This document shows, in pieces, positions 42,320 through 50,675 of a DNA stretch of 64,000 nucleotides. A program made the translations under genes and the position numbers. Every line of letters begins with the position of its first letter. Within the stretch, counting starts at the first letter, position 1. This stretch comes from Rhizobium sp. CF122 (GTDB lineage Bacteria > Pseudomonadota > Alphaproteobacteria > Rhizobiales > Rhizobiaceae). The notes beneath the pieces were generated by a model that worked only from the letters and a program-made list of their open reading frames with translations, did not search any database and was not told the origin of the DNA. The stretch spans positions 1 to 64,000 of the forward strand of contig NZ_AKKA01000121.1 of the NCBI RefSeq assembly GCF_000282035.1, read 5' to 3'.

Positions 42320-42411
42320 CAAATTCTCTTTCGCTTCTGTGCAGTCTGCCTTCGATCGACAGTACGGTGATCGGCCGGGCCGCGCCAGTCCTATCGTTCT
42401 CAGGGAGCGGA

Positions 42412-42552
42412 TTATCGAGGCCCCATGACGCGTGTGGACGCCATCAGCGGCTGCCCTTCGGCGATCTGCTTCGAACTGCGCCCGCCAACGACGCTCAAGC
42501 TCAACACGCTCGCGACCATAAGGAAAACGATGATCGTCATGAGAATTTTCAT
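42412..42552 (-). CDS. Small single-pass membrane protein
   Basis: A 46-residue ORF, MKILMTIIVFLMVASVLSLS followed by VVGGRSSKQIAEGQPLMAST. It has one hydrophobic N-terminal helix (or uncleaved signal) and a short polar tail. No recognised family. It lies between gap and the acidic hypothetical gene, same strand, 92 bases apart. Confidence 0.55.
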   Translation of the reverse strand: MKILMTIIVFLMVASVLSLSVVGGRSSKQIAEGQPLMASTRVMGPR

Positions 42553-42623
42553 GGGTAAATCCGCCAGCCATTCATCCGGCATTTTCTTGTGGCTGTGACG
42601 CTAGTCAGTTTGGCGCCAAAAGA

Positions 42624-42651
42624 AAAGCGGCCCGGTTACCCGAGCCGCTTT
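42624..42651 (-). terminator. Terminator after gap
   Basis: Arms AAAGCGGC/GCCGCTTT with additional inner pairing and a loop around GGTTACC; on the minus strand it is followed by TTCTTTTGG, 24 bases past the gap stop. Confidence 0.85.
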
Positions 42652-42674
42652 CGACGATTTATCTCGCGATGCTC

Positions 42675-43685
42675 TTAGATGAGCTTTGCGAAAGCAACGG
42701 CGGTGTCGGACATGCGGCTGGAGAAGCCCCACTCGTTGTCGTACCAGGACAGGACACGCACGAAGTTGCCTTCCATGACCTTCGTCTGATCAGTTGCGAA
42801 GATCGAGGAGTGGCTGTCGTGGTTGAAGTCGCGGGAAACGAGCGGCTCGTCGGTGTAGCCGAGGATGCCCTTGAGCTTGCCGTTTGCAGCAGCCTTGATC
42901 GCTTCGTTGATTTCGCCGACGGTCGTTGCCTTCTTGGCGACGAACTTGAAGTCGACGACCGAGACGTTCGGGGTCGGAACGCGGATCGAGGTGCCGTCGA
43001 GCTTGCCCTTCAGATGCGGCAGGACGAGGCCAACGGCCTTCGCAGCGCCCGTCGACGTCGGGATCATCGACAGAGCCGCAGCGCGGGCGCGATAAAGATC
43101 CTTGTGCATCGTGTCGAGCGTCGGCTGGTCGCCGGTGTAGGAGTGGATGGTGGTCATGAAGCCGTGGTCGATGCCGACAGCGTCATCGAGAACCTTCACG
43201 ACCGGCACGAGGCAATTCGTCGTGCAGGACGCGTTGGAGATGACCAGGTGGTCCTTGGTCAGCTGGTCGTGGTTGACGCCGAAAACGACGGTCAGGTCGG
43301 CACCGTCGGCAGGAGCCGAGACGATGACGCGCTTGGCGCCGGCCGCCAGATGGAGGGCCGCCTTGTCGCGAGCGGTAAAGATGCCGGTGCACTCCATCGC
43401 GATGTCGACGCCGAGTTCCTTGTGCGGCAGCGTTGCCGGGTCCTTGATCGCCGTCACCTTTATCGGCTTGCCACCGCCTACGGTGATCGTGTCGCCCTCA
43501 ACCTTTACCTCGGCAGGGAACTTGCCGTGGATTGAGTCGTAGCGCAGCAGGTGGGCGTTGGTCTCGACCGGGCCGAGGTCGTTGATGGCAACGACTTCGA
43601 TGTCGGTGCGGCCGGACTCAACGATAGCGCGGAGAACGTTACGGCCGATGCGGCCGAAGCCGTTGATGGCAACCTTTACAGTCAT
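42675..43685 (-). CDS. gap: Glyceraldehyde-3-phosphate dehydrogenase
   Basis: A 336-residue type I GAPDH that oxidises glyceraldehyde 3-phosphate with NAD and phosphate. MTVKVAINGFGRIGRNVLRA is the NAD-binding start, VISNASCTTNCLVPVVKVLD holds the catalytic Cys, and the conserved WYDNEWGFSSRM end is present. Two in-frame ATGs (43691 and 43685) exist; the second gives the standard N-terminus. It is separated from tkt by about 150 bases packed with palindromes. Confidence 0.96.
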   Translation of the reverse strand: MTVKVAINGFGRIGRNVLRAIVESGRTDIEVVAINDLGPVETNAHLLRYDSIHGKFPAEVKVEGDTITVGGGKPIKVTAIKDPATLPHKELGVDIAMECTGIFTARDKAALHLAAGAKRVIVSAPADGADLTVVFGVNHDQLTKDHLVISNASCTTNCLVPVVKVLDDAVGIDHGFMTTIHSYTGDQPTLDTMHKDLYRARAAALSMIPTSTGAAKAVGLVLPHLKGKLDGTSIRVPTPNVSVVDFKFVAKKATTVGEINEAIKAAANGKLKGILGYTDEPLVSRDFNHDSHSSIFATDQTKVMEGNFVRVLSWYDNEWGFSSRMSDTAVAFAKLI

Positions 43686-43745
43686 GTGCATTCACTCCCT
43701 AGAGATGGGGCTTGCGGATTGAGATGGAGAGCGCCTGAGCGCTCC

Positions 43746-43846
43746 CTATAGCGCTACGCGCATATGACGCGCGATGGACGCTATAGTACTTGGAAACTGC
43801 GCATAATCCTTTCTTCAAATCGGAGCCGATTTGAAGGGTTATGCGC
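43746..43846. repeat. Palindromic repeats between tkt and gap
   Basis: Two nested structures. The first is CTATAGCG (43746-43753) with CGCTATAG (43779-43786), enclosing GCGCATATGACGCGC. The second is a long hairpin whose arms are GCGCATAA...TTCAAATCGG (43799-43823) and CCGATTTGAA...TTATGCGC (43826-43846). The right arm includes the tkt stop codon, so it may terminate tkt or protect its 3' end. Its form matches repeated extragenic palindromes that I recall from Rhizobium and Agrobacterium genomes. Confidence 0.65.
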
Positions 43847-45818
43847 TGAGTTTTGCTTCTGCGGCAGCGACCACGGCGTCCGCGGTGATGCCGAAATGCT
43901 TGAAGACTTCCTTGGCCGGGCCGGACGCGCCGAAGCCCTTCATGCCGACGAAAGTGCTTTCCGGCCCGATGAAGGCATCCCAGCCTTCGCGGACGGCAGC
44001 TTCGACGGCGATCTTGACCGGCGAGTTGCCGATGACTTCCTTGCGGTAAGCATCCGGCTGCTCGAAGAATAGTTCCGTGCAGGGGACTGAGACGACACGG
44101 ACGCTGACGCCCTTGGCTTCGAGCGTTGCACGGGCGGCAACGGCGAGCTCAACCTCGGAGCCCGAAGCGAAGATCGTCACCTTTGCGTCGGCCTTGCCGG
44201 CGAGCGTGTAGGCGCCCAGTTCGCAAAGATTCTTCTCGCTGTACTCGGTGCGCACCGTCGTCAGGTTCTGGCGGGTGAGCGCGAGTGCGGACGGATGGTT
44301 CTTCGCCTTGATGGCAATCTGCCAGCACTCGGCCGTTTCGGTGGCGTCGGCCGGGCGGAAGACCTGCAGGTTCGGAACTGCGCGCAGGCCGGCGATCTGT
44401 TCGACCGGCTGGTGGGTCGGGCCGTCTTCGCCGACGCCGATCGAGTCATGCGTCAGGACGTGTACCACGCGGATGCCCATGAGAGCTGCCAGACGGATCG
44501 GCGGGCGGCAATAGTCCGAGAAGATCAGGAAACCGCCACCATAAGGAATAAGACCGCCATGCAGCGCGATGCCGTTCATGGCCGAAGCCATGCCGTGCTC
44601 GCGGATGCCCCAGTGCATGTAGCGACCGGCAAAATCCGTCGGCGTGATCGAATGCATCTGGCTGGTCTTGGTGTTGTTGGACGGCGTCAGGTCGGCCGAG
44701 CCGCCAAGCGTTTCCGGCAGGAAGCCGTTGATGACCTCAAGCGCGTCTTCCGAAGCCTTGCGGGTGGCGATCGTCGGCTTGGTTTCGACGAGCTTCTTCT
44801 TGTAGGCGCTGATCGCGGCATCGAAGCCTTCCGGCAGGTTGCCGGCGAAGCGGCGGCTGAACTCAGCCTTGTGCGCGGACCTGGCGAGCCCGTCTTCCCA
44901 CGACTTGACGAGGTCAACAGAACGGCTGCCGGCAGCGCGCCATGCATCGAGAACGTCGGAGGGAACGACGAAGGGCTCGTATTCCCAGTTCAGCGCCTTG
45001 CGGGTGGCTGCGATTTCTTCGGCGCCGAGCGGGTTGCCGTGGACCTTGTGGGTGCCCTGTTTGTTCGGGGCGCCGAAGCCGATGATCGTCTTGCAGGCGA
45101 TGAAGGTCGGACGGTCGGACTTGTGGGCGGCTTCGATGGCAGCGGCGATGGCAGCCTGGTCGTGACCGTCGATCTCGATCGTGTTCCAGTGGACGGCCTT
45201 GAACCGGGCAATCTGGTCGGTCGAGTCCGACAGCGAGACGGCGCCGTCGATGGTGATCGAGTTATTATCCCAGAAGAGAACGAGCTTGTTCAGCTTCAGG
45301 TGGCCGGCGAGCGCGATCGCTTCATGGCTGATGCCTTCCATCAGGCAGCCGTCACCGCAGATGGCGTAGGTGTAATGGTCCTGAAGCTCAGAGCCGAATT
45401 CATCGCGTAGCTTGCGCTCGGCGATCGCCATGCCAACGGCGTTTGCAATGCCCTGGCCGAGCGGGCCGGTGGTCGTTTCGATGCCGGTCGCGTGGCCGTA
45501 TTCCGGATGGCCGGCGGTCTTGGAGCCGATCTGACGGAACTGCTTCAGGTCCTCGATCGTCATGTCGGGGTAGCCGGTCAAATAGAGCAGCGAGTACAGC
45601 AGCATCGAGCCGTGGCCGGCCGACAGTACGAAGCGGTCACGGTTCGGCCAATGCGGCTTCTTCGGGTCAAACCGCAGATACTTGGTAAACAGAATCGTCG
45701 CCACGTCGGCCATGCCCATCGGCATGCCGGGATGCCCGGAATTGGCCTTTTCGACTGCATCCATGGCGAGGAAACGGATTGCATTTGCCATCCGGTCGTT
45801 TTGTTCAGGGGAGGTCAT
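43839..45818 (-). CDS. tkt: Transketolase
   Basis: A 659-residue thiamine diphosphate enzyme that moves two-carbon units in the pentose phosphate pathway. FVLSAGHGSMLLYSLLYLTG, the ThDP motif AICGDGCLMEGISHEAIALA through LVLFWDNNSITIDG, and FAGRYMHWGIREHGMASAMN are all present. ATG 45818 (MTSPEQNDRMANAIRFLAMD) is chosen; the longer ORF upstream is not conserved-like. The 3' end overlaps a palindromic repeat. With gap, pgk, fba and gnd it forms a central-carbon block. Confidence 0.95.
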   Translation of the reverse strand: MTSPEQNDRMANAIRFLAMDAVEKANSGHPGMPMGMADVATILFTKYLRFDPKKPHWPNRDRFVLSAGHGSMLLYSLLYLTGYPDMTIEDLKQFRQIGSKTAGHPEYGHATGIETTTGPLGQGIANAVGMAIAERKLRDEFGSELQDHYTYAICGDGCLMEGISHEAIALAGHLKLNKLVLFWDNNSITIDGAVSLSDSTDQIARFKAVHWNTIEIDGHDQAAIAAAIEAAHKSDRPTFIACKTIIGFGAPNKQGTHKVHGNPLGAEEIAATRKALNWEYEPFVVPSDVLDAWRAAGSRSVDLVKSWEDGLARSAHKAEFSRRFAGNLPEGFDAAISAYKKKLVETKPTIATRKASEDALEVINGFLPETLGGSADLTPSNNTKTSQMHSITPTDFAGRYMHWGIREHGMASAMNGIALHGGLIPYGGGFLIFSDYCRPPIRLAALMGIRVVHVLTHDSIGVGEDGPTHQPVEQIAGLRAVPNLQVFRPADATETAECWQIAIKAKNHPSALALTRQNLTTVRTEYSEKNLCELGAYTLAGKADAKVTIFASGSEVELAVAARATLEAKGVSVRVVSVPCTELFFEQPDAYRKEVIGNSPVKIAVEAAVREGWDAFIGPESTFVGMKGFGASGPAKEVFKHFGITADAVVAAAEAKLSA

Positions 45819-46153
45819 GGCTATTCCACGGGTTCCGGTGTCGGGGGATGGCCTCAAGCCTGTGGAGACCATCAATGAGAGCGGGTGACACATAGCAGTT
45901 GGAACGGCCAAGTCAACAAATGGAAGGCCCCCCAAAGGCCTCTCCAATCGATTTTAGACATTTGACCATCAGTTTTTACAAAAGTTGAACGGTGCCGCTG
46001 CCGGTAGTTTGATTTTCGTCATCCACAGAATAGGTCGGCAGCCGCGGCGCCGGCTTTATTGACGCACCGTTGGCGAGGTGCGTATCCTTTTGGAAATACT
46101 GGATCGGTCTCGGGCGCCGATTCGCGGGTCTTGTGCGGGGAACCGGAAGAGAC
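45819..46153. other. Divergent promoter region of tkt and DUF4164
   Basis: About 335 bases without a credible ORF. It contains AATCGATT (45948-45955) upstream of tkt and a GGAAGAG ribosome site for DUF4164. No strong hairpin terminator or repeat is visible. Confidence 0.5.
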
Positions 46154-46429
46154 ATGACGCCTACAGGCAAAATCATGGAAGCAGCACTTAACGAGCTGCG
46201 GCAAGCAATCTCGGGGCTCGAGAACGCAGTTGAGATGCGTATCGAGCACCAACGAGAGCAAGGCGAGATCGAAGGCGAGGTTCGCCGTATTCATGCCGAT
46301 CGCTCGAAGCTTGCCCAGGAGCTGGATCAGGCCGAGTTCCGCGCGAACCGGCTCGAGGAAGTCAATCGCGAGGTCTCGCGGCGGTTAGTAACCGCCATGG
46401 AGACGATCCGCGCGGTTCTGGACCGATAG
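46154..46429 (+). CDS. DUF4164 coiled-coil protein
   Basis: A 91-residue helical protein (MTPTGKIMEAALNELRQAIS, then ENAVEMRIEHQREQGEIEGE and KLAQELDQAEFRANRLEEVN) consistent with DUF4164. It is almost wholly coiled coil and lies 13 bases before zapA, so the two are co-transcribed; a role near the divisome is a reasonable guess. Family function is unknown. Confidence 0.82.
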   Translation: MTPTGKIMEAALNELRQAISGLENAVEMRIEHQREQGEIEGEVRRIHADRSKLAQELDQAEFRANRLEEVNREVSRRLVTAMETIRAVLDR

Positions 46430-46442
46430 AAAGGCGCGGCAC

Positions 46443-46820
46443 ATGGCGCAGGTAACTGTAACGATCGACGGCAAGGCCTATCGCATGGCCTGCGAGGAAG
46501 GGCAGGAAGATCACCTGACAGACCTCGCGACGCGCTTCGACAACTACGTCGGCCATCTCAAGGGCCAATTCGGCGAAATCGGCGACCTTCGCATTACCGT
46601 GATGGCAGGCATCATGGTCATGGACGAAATTTCGGAGCTGAACCGCCGCGTCGCGGATCTCGAATCCGAACTGGGCACCCTGCGCAATACCAGCGATACT
46701 GTGTTGGCGGCGAATGCCCGCACTGAAGAGAGTCTTGCGGCGGCGCTTGGAGAGGTGACGAGCCGTATCCGCGGCATTACCGACAAGCTGAACGGCAGGG
46801 CGCCCGCCGAGCTCAATTAA
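46443..46820 (+). CDS. zapA: Cell division protein ZapA
   Basis: A 125-residue ZapA: N-terminal globular domain AQVTVTIDGKAYRMACEEGQ with DLATRFDNYVGHLKGQFGEI, then a C-terminal coiled coil (ISELNRRVADLESELGTLRN). ZapA crosslinks FtsZ filaments at midcell. It follows the DUF4164 gene closely and is followed by 6S RNA, the usual bacterial linkage of zapA and ssrS. Confidence 0.93.
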   Translation: MAQVTVTIDGKAYRMACEEGQEDHLTDLATRFDNYVGHLKGQFGEIGDLRITVMAGIMVMDEISELNRRVADLESELGTLRNTSDTVLAANARTEESLAAALGEVTSRIRGITDKLNGRAPAELN

Positions 46821-46879
46821 ATAAGGGCGGCCTCCCAGGCCCTCTGGCGCGCCGCGGAAATCGGCCTTATATATCGGAA

Positions 46880-47035
46880 TGCGGTCTGCGCCTCTCGACA
46901 GGAACCACAATCCCTGGGGCCATACTCGATCCAAAGGGAGCTGTCCCTGACCAGGCTCGTGGGCCTGGACACACGGTGCCCACCTACGTTTGTAGGCGCC
47001 CAGGATCGTAAACATCCATCGGTTGCCGTGGATCG
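46880..47035 (+). ncRNA. ssrS: 6S RNA
   Basis: The 156 bases after zapA look like the alphaproteobacterial 6S RNA: a TATATAT promoter element (46869-46875); a 5' strand GCGGTCTGCGCCTCTCGACA that can pair with the 3' strand GTAGGCGCCCAGGATCG; internal partly paired stems (TCCCTGGGGCC, then CTGACCAGGCTCGTGGGCCT); and the central bulge region. 6S RNA binds sigma-70 RNA polymerase in stationary phase. The ends are approximate. The position directly after zapA supports the call. Confidence 0.82.
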
Positions 47036-47165
47036 CACTTTCCTTTCTACCCCTTTCGTGCTGTGCTGCTGGCGCAACGCAGATGTGACGCACACTTCAC
47101 TTGCTTGCAGCGATCCGAATGCTAATTTCCGGAATTATATCGATTTAATTTCCAGGAGATTTCAG

Positions 47166-48185
47166 ATGCAGCTTGGCATGGTGGGTTTGGGCCGCATGGG
47201 CAACTACATGGTCCAGCGATTGATGCGCGATGGCCATGAATGCGTCGTCTACGACGCCAAGCCGGAAAGCGTTGCCGATCTCGTCGGCAAGGGGGCCGTC
47301 GGCAGTGCCTCTCTTGAAGAGTTCGTCTCGAAGCTGTCGCGGCCACGCGCTGTCTGGCTGATGTTGCCGGCAGCCATCACCGATAAGGTCATTGCCCAGC
47401 TTCTGCCGCTGCTGCACGACGATGATATCATCATCGACGGCGGCAACTCATACTATCATGACGATATCCGGCGTGGTGCCGAACTGATCACCAAGGGCAT
47501 CCACTATGTTGATGTTGGTACCAGTGGCGGTGTCTTCGGCCTGGAACGTGGCTATTGCCTGATGATCGGTGGCGAGAAAGGGATCGTCCAGTCTCTGTCG
47601 CCGATCTTTGCGTCTCTGGCGCCGGGGCAGGGGGACATCGCTCCTTCCGCGGGTCGTAGTGCGCATCCGGATAGCACTGCGGAGCAGGGCTATCTCCATT
47701 GCGGTCCGCACGGCGCCGGGCACTTCGTCAAGATGGTGCACAATGGCATCGAGTATGGCCTAATGGCCGCCTATGCCGAGGGGCTGAATATCCTGAAGCA
47801 TGCCAATGTCGGTGCGGTCACGCACGAGGTCGACGCCGAAACCGCACCTTTGGCGCATCCCGAATACTATCGCTACGATCTCAATTTGCCTGATATTGCC
47901 GAAGTGTGGCGCCGCGGCAGCGTCATTACGTCGTGGCTGCTCGATCTGACGGCCGACGCGCTGCATGCGGATCCCGTCCTCACGAAGTATACCGGCCGCG
48001 TTTCCGATTCCGGCGAGGGCCGCTGGACGATCATGGCTGCGATCGATGAAAGTGTGCCGACGCCGGTCCTGAGCGCCGCGCTCCACGGCCGATTCTCGTC
48101 GCGCGACAATGACGAGTTCGCCAACAAGGTGCTCTCGGCGATGCGTGCGGGCTTCGGCGGCCACGTCGAGAAGCCAAAGGCATAG
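47166..48185 (+). CDS. gnd: 6-phosphogluconate dehydrogenase, short form
   Basis: A 339-residue enzyme that oxidises and decarboxylates 6-phosphogluconate to ribulose 5-phosphate. MQLGMVGLGRMGNYMVQRLM is the coenzyme fold, GTSGGVFGLERGYCLMIGG the substrate loop, and HGAGHFVKMVHNGIEYGLMA holds the catalytic Lys and His-Asn. The length is that of the short, YqeC/GndA-like form (about 300-340 residues) rather than the 470-residue form; these often prefer NAD. It lies 130 bases after the 6S RNA. Confidence 0.92.
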   Translation: MQLGMVGLGRMGNYMVQRLMRDGHECVVYDAKPESVADLVGKGAVGSASLEEFVSKLSRPRAVWLMLPAAITDKVIAQLLPLLHDDDIIIDGGNSYYHDDIRRGAELITKGIHYVDVGTSGGVFGLERGYCLMIGGEKGIVQSLSPIFASLAPGQGDIAPSAGRSAHPDSTAEQGYLHCGPHGAGHFVKMVHNGIEYGLMAAYAEGLNILKHANVGAVTHEVDAETAPLAHPEYYRYDLNLPDIAEVWRRGSVITSWLLDLTADALHADPVLTKYTGRVSDSGEGRWTIMAAIDESVPTPVLSAALHGRFSSRDNDEFANKVLSAMRAGFGGHVEKPKA

Positions 48186-48210
48186 AGCCGCGATCCCTTG
48201 CTATTAATTA

Positions 48211-48245
48211 AGCCCGCGCAGCGTCATCTGCGCGGGCTTTTCTTT
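48211..48245 (+). terminator. Terminator after gnd
   Basis: Arms AGCCCGCGCA (48211-48220) and TGCGCGGGCT (48229-48238), an eight-base loop, then TTTTCTTT. It sits 26 bases after the gnd stop. Confidence 0.93.
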
Positions 48246-48292
48246 CATACAGCACGATATATTGTTGAGAGATCGTATCGGGGGTAAGGAAG

Positions 48293-50422
48293 ATGGGTTT
48301 CGCAATTGGCGCACGTGGGATGTTGCAGCGGCTGATATCGGCGGTGTTCGTGCTTGCCGTCGCGGGGGCTGCTGTCGCCCAAACTGCCACTCCTCCTTCG
48401 GTCCCCCCTGCAACCACCGCTGCTCAACCACCGGCGGAAGTTCGGCAGATGCTCGAGCTGATGCAAACGCGGCAGGTGAAAGAGTGGATGGCGACCCAAA
48501 TGAAGGCGGCGCCGACTGCCACCCAGACAGAAGCTGGCGAAATGTCGGCGCTCTCGGAACTCGTCGGTCACGCCCGCCGCCATGTCGAAATGGTCTCCGA
48601 TGCCGCAATGGAGCTTCCCGGTGAAGTCGAGTCCGCTTCTGATATCGTCGAGCGTGAGGTTGCGCCGACCGGTTGGGTGCTGATAACGACGAAAGTCATT
48701 GCCCTCTTTCTGACCGGAGCGGTTGTCGAGCTGCTGTTCCGTCTGGTCGTGCCGAAGCCGCGAATCCGACGGACCGACGACGAAGTCGTCACCGTTGCCC
48801 ATCACGCTACAGCAAACCTGCTTTATCGCATTGTCCCGGCAATCGTCTTTTCCATGGCGACATTGGTACCTTTGCTTGCTTTCAACTGGCCGCCTGTCAC
48901 GCGATCCATGGCCATCGCGATTGCGATCGCGCTCGTGGTTGCCCGCTTTACCATCGCGTTCGGACGGCTCCTAGTCGCCCTTGCCACCTTGCCGCGCGCG
49001 GATGGCGAGCGCCAGATTTCGCGAGCCCAGGCCCTTTTCTGGTTCCGGCGTTGCGCGCTCTTCGTGATTTACTTCGCGTTCGGCTGGGCAGCGATCCAAT
49101 TGATGGTGCCGCTTGGCTTTTCCGAAGGCGCGCGCTACTTCGTCGCCTACATCCTCGGTATCGGGCTGTTTGCCATCGCGGTCGAGGCAGTCTGGTCCCG
49201 CCCGGTTGAGGAGGGACAGCATCGTAGCATCGGCGTTTCCTGGGGACTGACGCTCTATTTCGCTCTGCTCTGGATTCTCTGGGTTTCGGGGTTCAACCTA
49301 CTGCTGTGGCTCGGGATTTATGCCGTGCTTTTGCCGCGCGCACTTTCCGTCGCAACGCTGGCGGTTCGTTCCTTGCATCAGGCGGAGGCAGGCTTTCTCG
49401 CCGGGCGCCGGATCGCTACCGTGCTGCTTGACCGCGGTGTTCGCGCGCTCATCATCACAGCTGCAGCCTTCTGGTTCGGTCGCATGATCGGGCTTGTGGC
49501 CGACCGGATGGCGGCGGGAGAGACCATGATCGACCGCCTTGCCCGTGGTGCGATCGGCGGCATCGTCATCCTGCTGGCTGCCGATTTGTTGTGGCACCTG
49601 GCGCGTGCCTACATCAACGGCAAGCTCGATGACTCTCGTATCGAAGGCGCGATGACGGACGAGGAGAGGGCCAGCCGCGCCCGCCTGCAAACCTTGTTGC
49701 CGATTTTCCGCAATATTCTCGCCGTCGTTATCGCGGTTATTGCTGTTCTCATGGTGCTCTCGGGCCTGGGTGTCCAGATCGGTCCGCTGATTGCGGGCGC
49801 CGGGGTGGTCGGCGTTGCCGTCGGTTTCGGGGCGCAGACCATCGTGAAGGACGTCATCAGCGGCATGTTCTATCTTTGGGACGATGCCTTTCGCGTCGGC
49901 GAGTATATCGAGAGCGGCAGCCACAAGGGCGTCGTCGAGGCCTTCAGCCTGCGTTCGGTGCGGCTGCGGCATCACCGTGGGCCGCTGACGACGGTGCCCT
50001 TCGGCGAACTCGGCGCGGTCAAGAACCTCAACCGTGACTGGACCATCGATAAGATCACCCTCAACGTGACCTACGACACCGACCTTGTGAAGGCGAAGAA
50101 GGTGATCAAGCAGATCGGGCAGCAGTTGCTGGATAATCCCGATTACAGCCCGCACATCATCGAAACACTGAAGATGAAGGGCGTTGAACAGTTCGGCGAG
50201 TTTGCGATCGTCATCCGGCTGGCAATGATGACCAAGCCCGGCGAACAGTTCGTCATCCGCCGCAATGCGTTGGCCATGATCCGCAATGCCTTCAAGGAAA
50301 ACGGCATCGAATTTGCTGTGCCGACGGTGCAGGTTTCCAGCGAAGGGCACGAGGCTGAGGCACACGCCGCCGCCGCCCGTCACCTTTCGCAACGCCCAAG
50401 TTCGGATGAGCCTGCAGTGTAG
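48293..50422 (+). CDS. Mechanosensitive channel, MscS family (large)
   Basis: A 709-residue protein with a signal peptide (about residues 1-29, ending AAVAQ), a periplasmic segment to about residue 120, roughly nine to ten transmembrane helices, and a C-terminal MscS domain. The pore helix and beta domain are visible as GLGVQIGPLIAGAGVVGVAV, GFGAQTIVKDVISGMFYLWD and FRVGEYIESGSHKGVVEAFS. It releases solutes when the membrane is stretched under osmotic downshock. The extra N-terminal helices resemble the YbdG/YjeP-like large members. The 253 bases after it (50423-50675) show no gene and presumably carry the lpiA promoter. Confidence 0.9.
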   Translation: MGFAIGARGMLQRLISAVFVLAVAGAAVAQTATPPSVPPATTAAQPPAEVRQMLELMQTRQVKEWMATQMKAAPTATQTEAGEMSALSELVGHARRHVEMVSDAAMELPGEVESASDIVEREVAPTGWVLITTKVIALFLTGAVVELLFRLVVPKPRIRRTDDEVVTVAHHATANLLYRIVPAIVFSMATLVPLLAFNWPPVTRSMAIAIAIALVVARFTIAFGRLLVALATLPRADGERQISRAQALFWFRRCALFVIYFAFGWAAIQLMVPLGFSEGARYFVAYILGIGLFAIAVEAVWSRPVEEGQHRSIGVSWGLTLYFALLWILWVSGFNLLLWLGIYAVLLPRALSVATLAVRSLHQAEAGFLAGRRIATVLLDRGVRALIITAAAFWFGRMIGLVADRMAAGETMIDRLARGAIGGIVILLAADLLWHLARAYINGKLDDSRIEGAMTDEERASRARLQTLLPIFRNILAVVIAVIAVLMVLSGLGVQIGPLIAGAGVVGVAVGFGAQTIVKDVISGMFYLWDDAFRVGEYIESGSHKGVVEAFSLRSVRLRHHRGPLTTVPFGELGAVKNLNRDWTIDKITLNVTYDTDLVKAKKVIKQIGQQLLDNPDYSPHIIETLKMKGVEQFGEFAIVIRLAMMTKPGEQFVIRRNALAMIRNAFKENGIEFAVPTVQVSSEGHEAEAHAAAARHLSQRPSSDEPAV

Positions 50423-50675
50423 CGTCCGACGTCCTTGCTCTCGGATCAAGCCGACCTCGCGCAATCCTCCTATTGCCGCCCCAGCCTTGTCAACGTTACG
50501 AAATTGCAATGTGCGCGGGCGCGCCCTGCGCCAAATTTGCCCCAATTGGAGATGAAGCAGGCGACAACGGTGGGTCAGGGCGGGGCAGGCTACGCATTCA
50601 TAGAGCTTGCGGGCCGCCCATGTTACGTGTTTCGAACATGATTCCCACCAAACTGGAATATTGCGACGGTACGAG

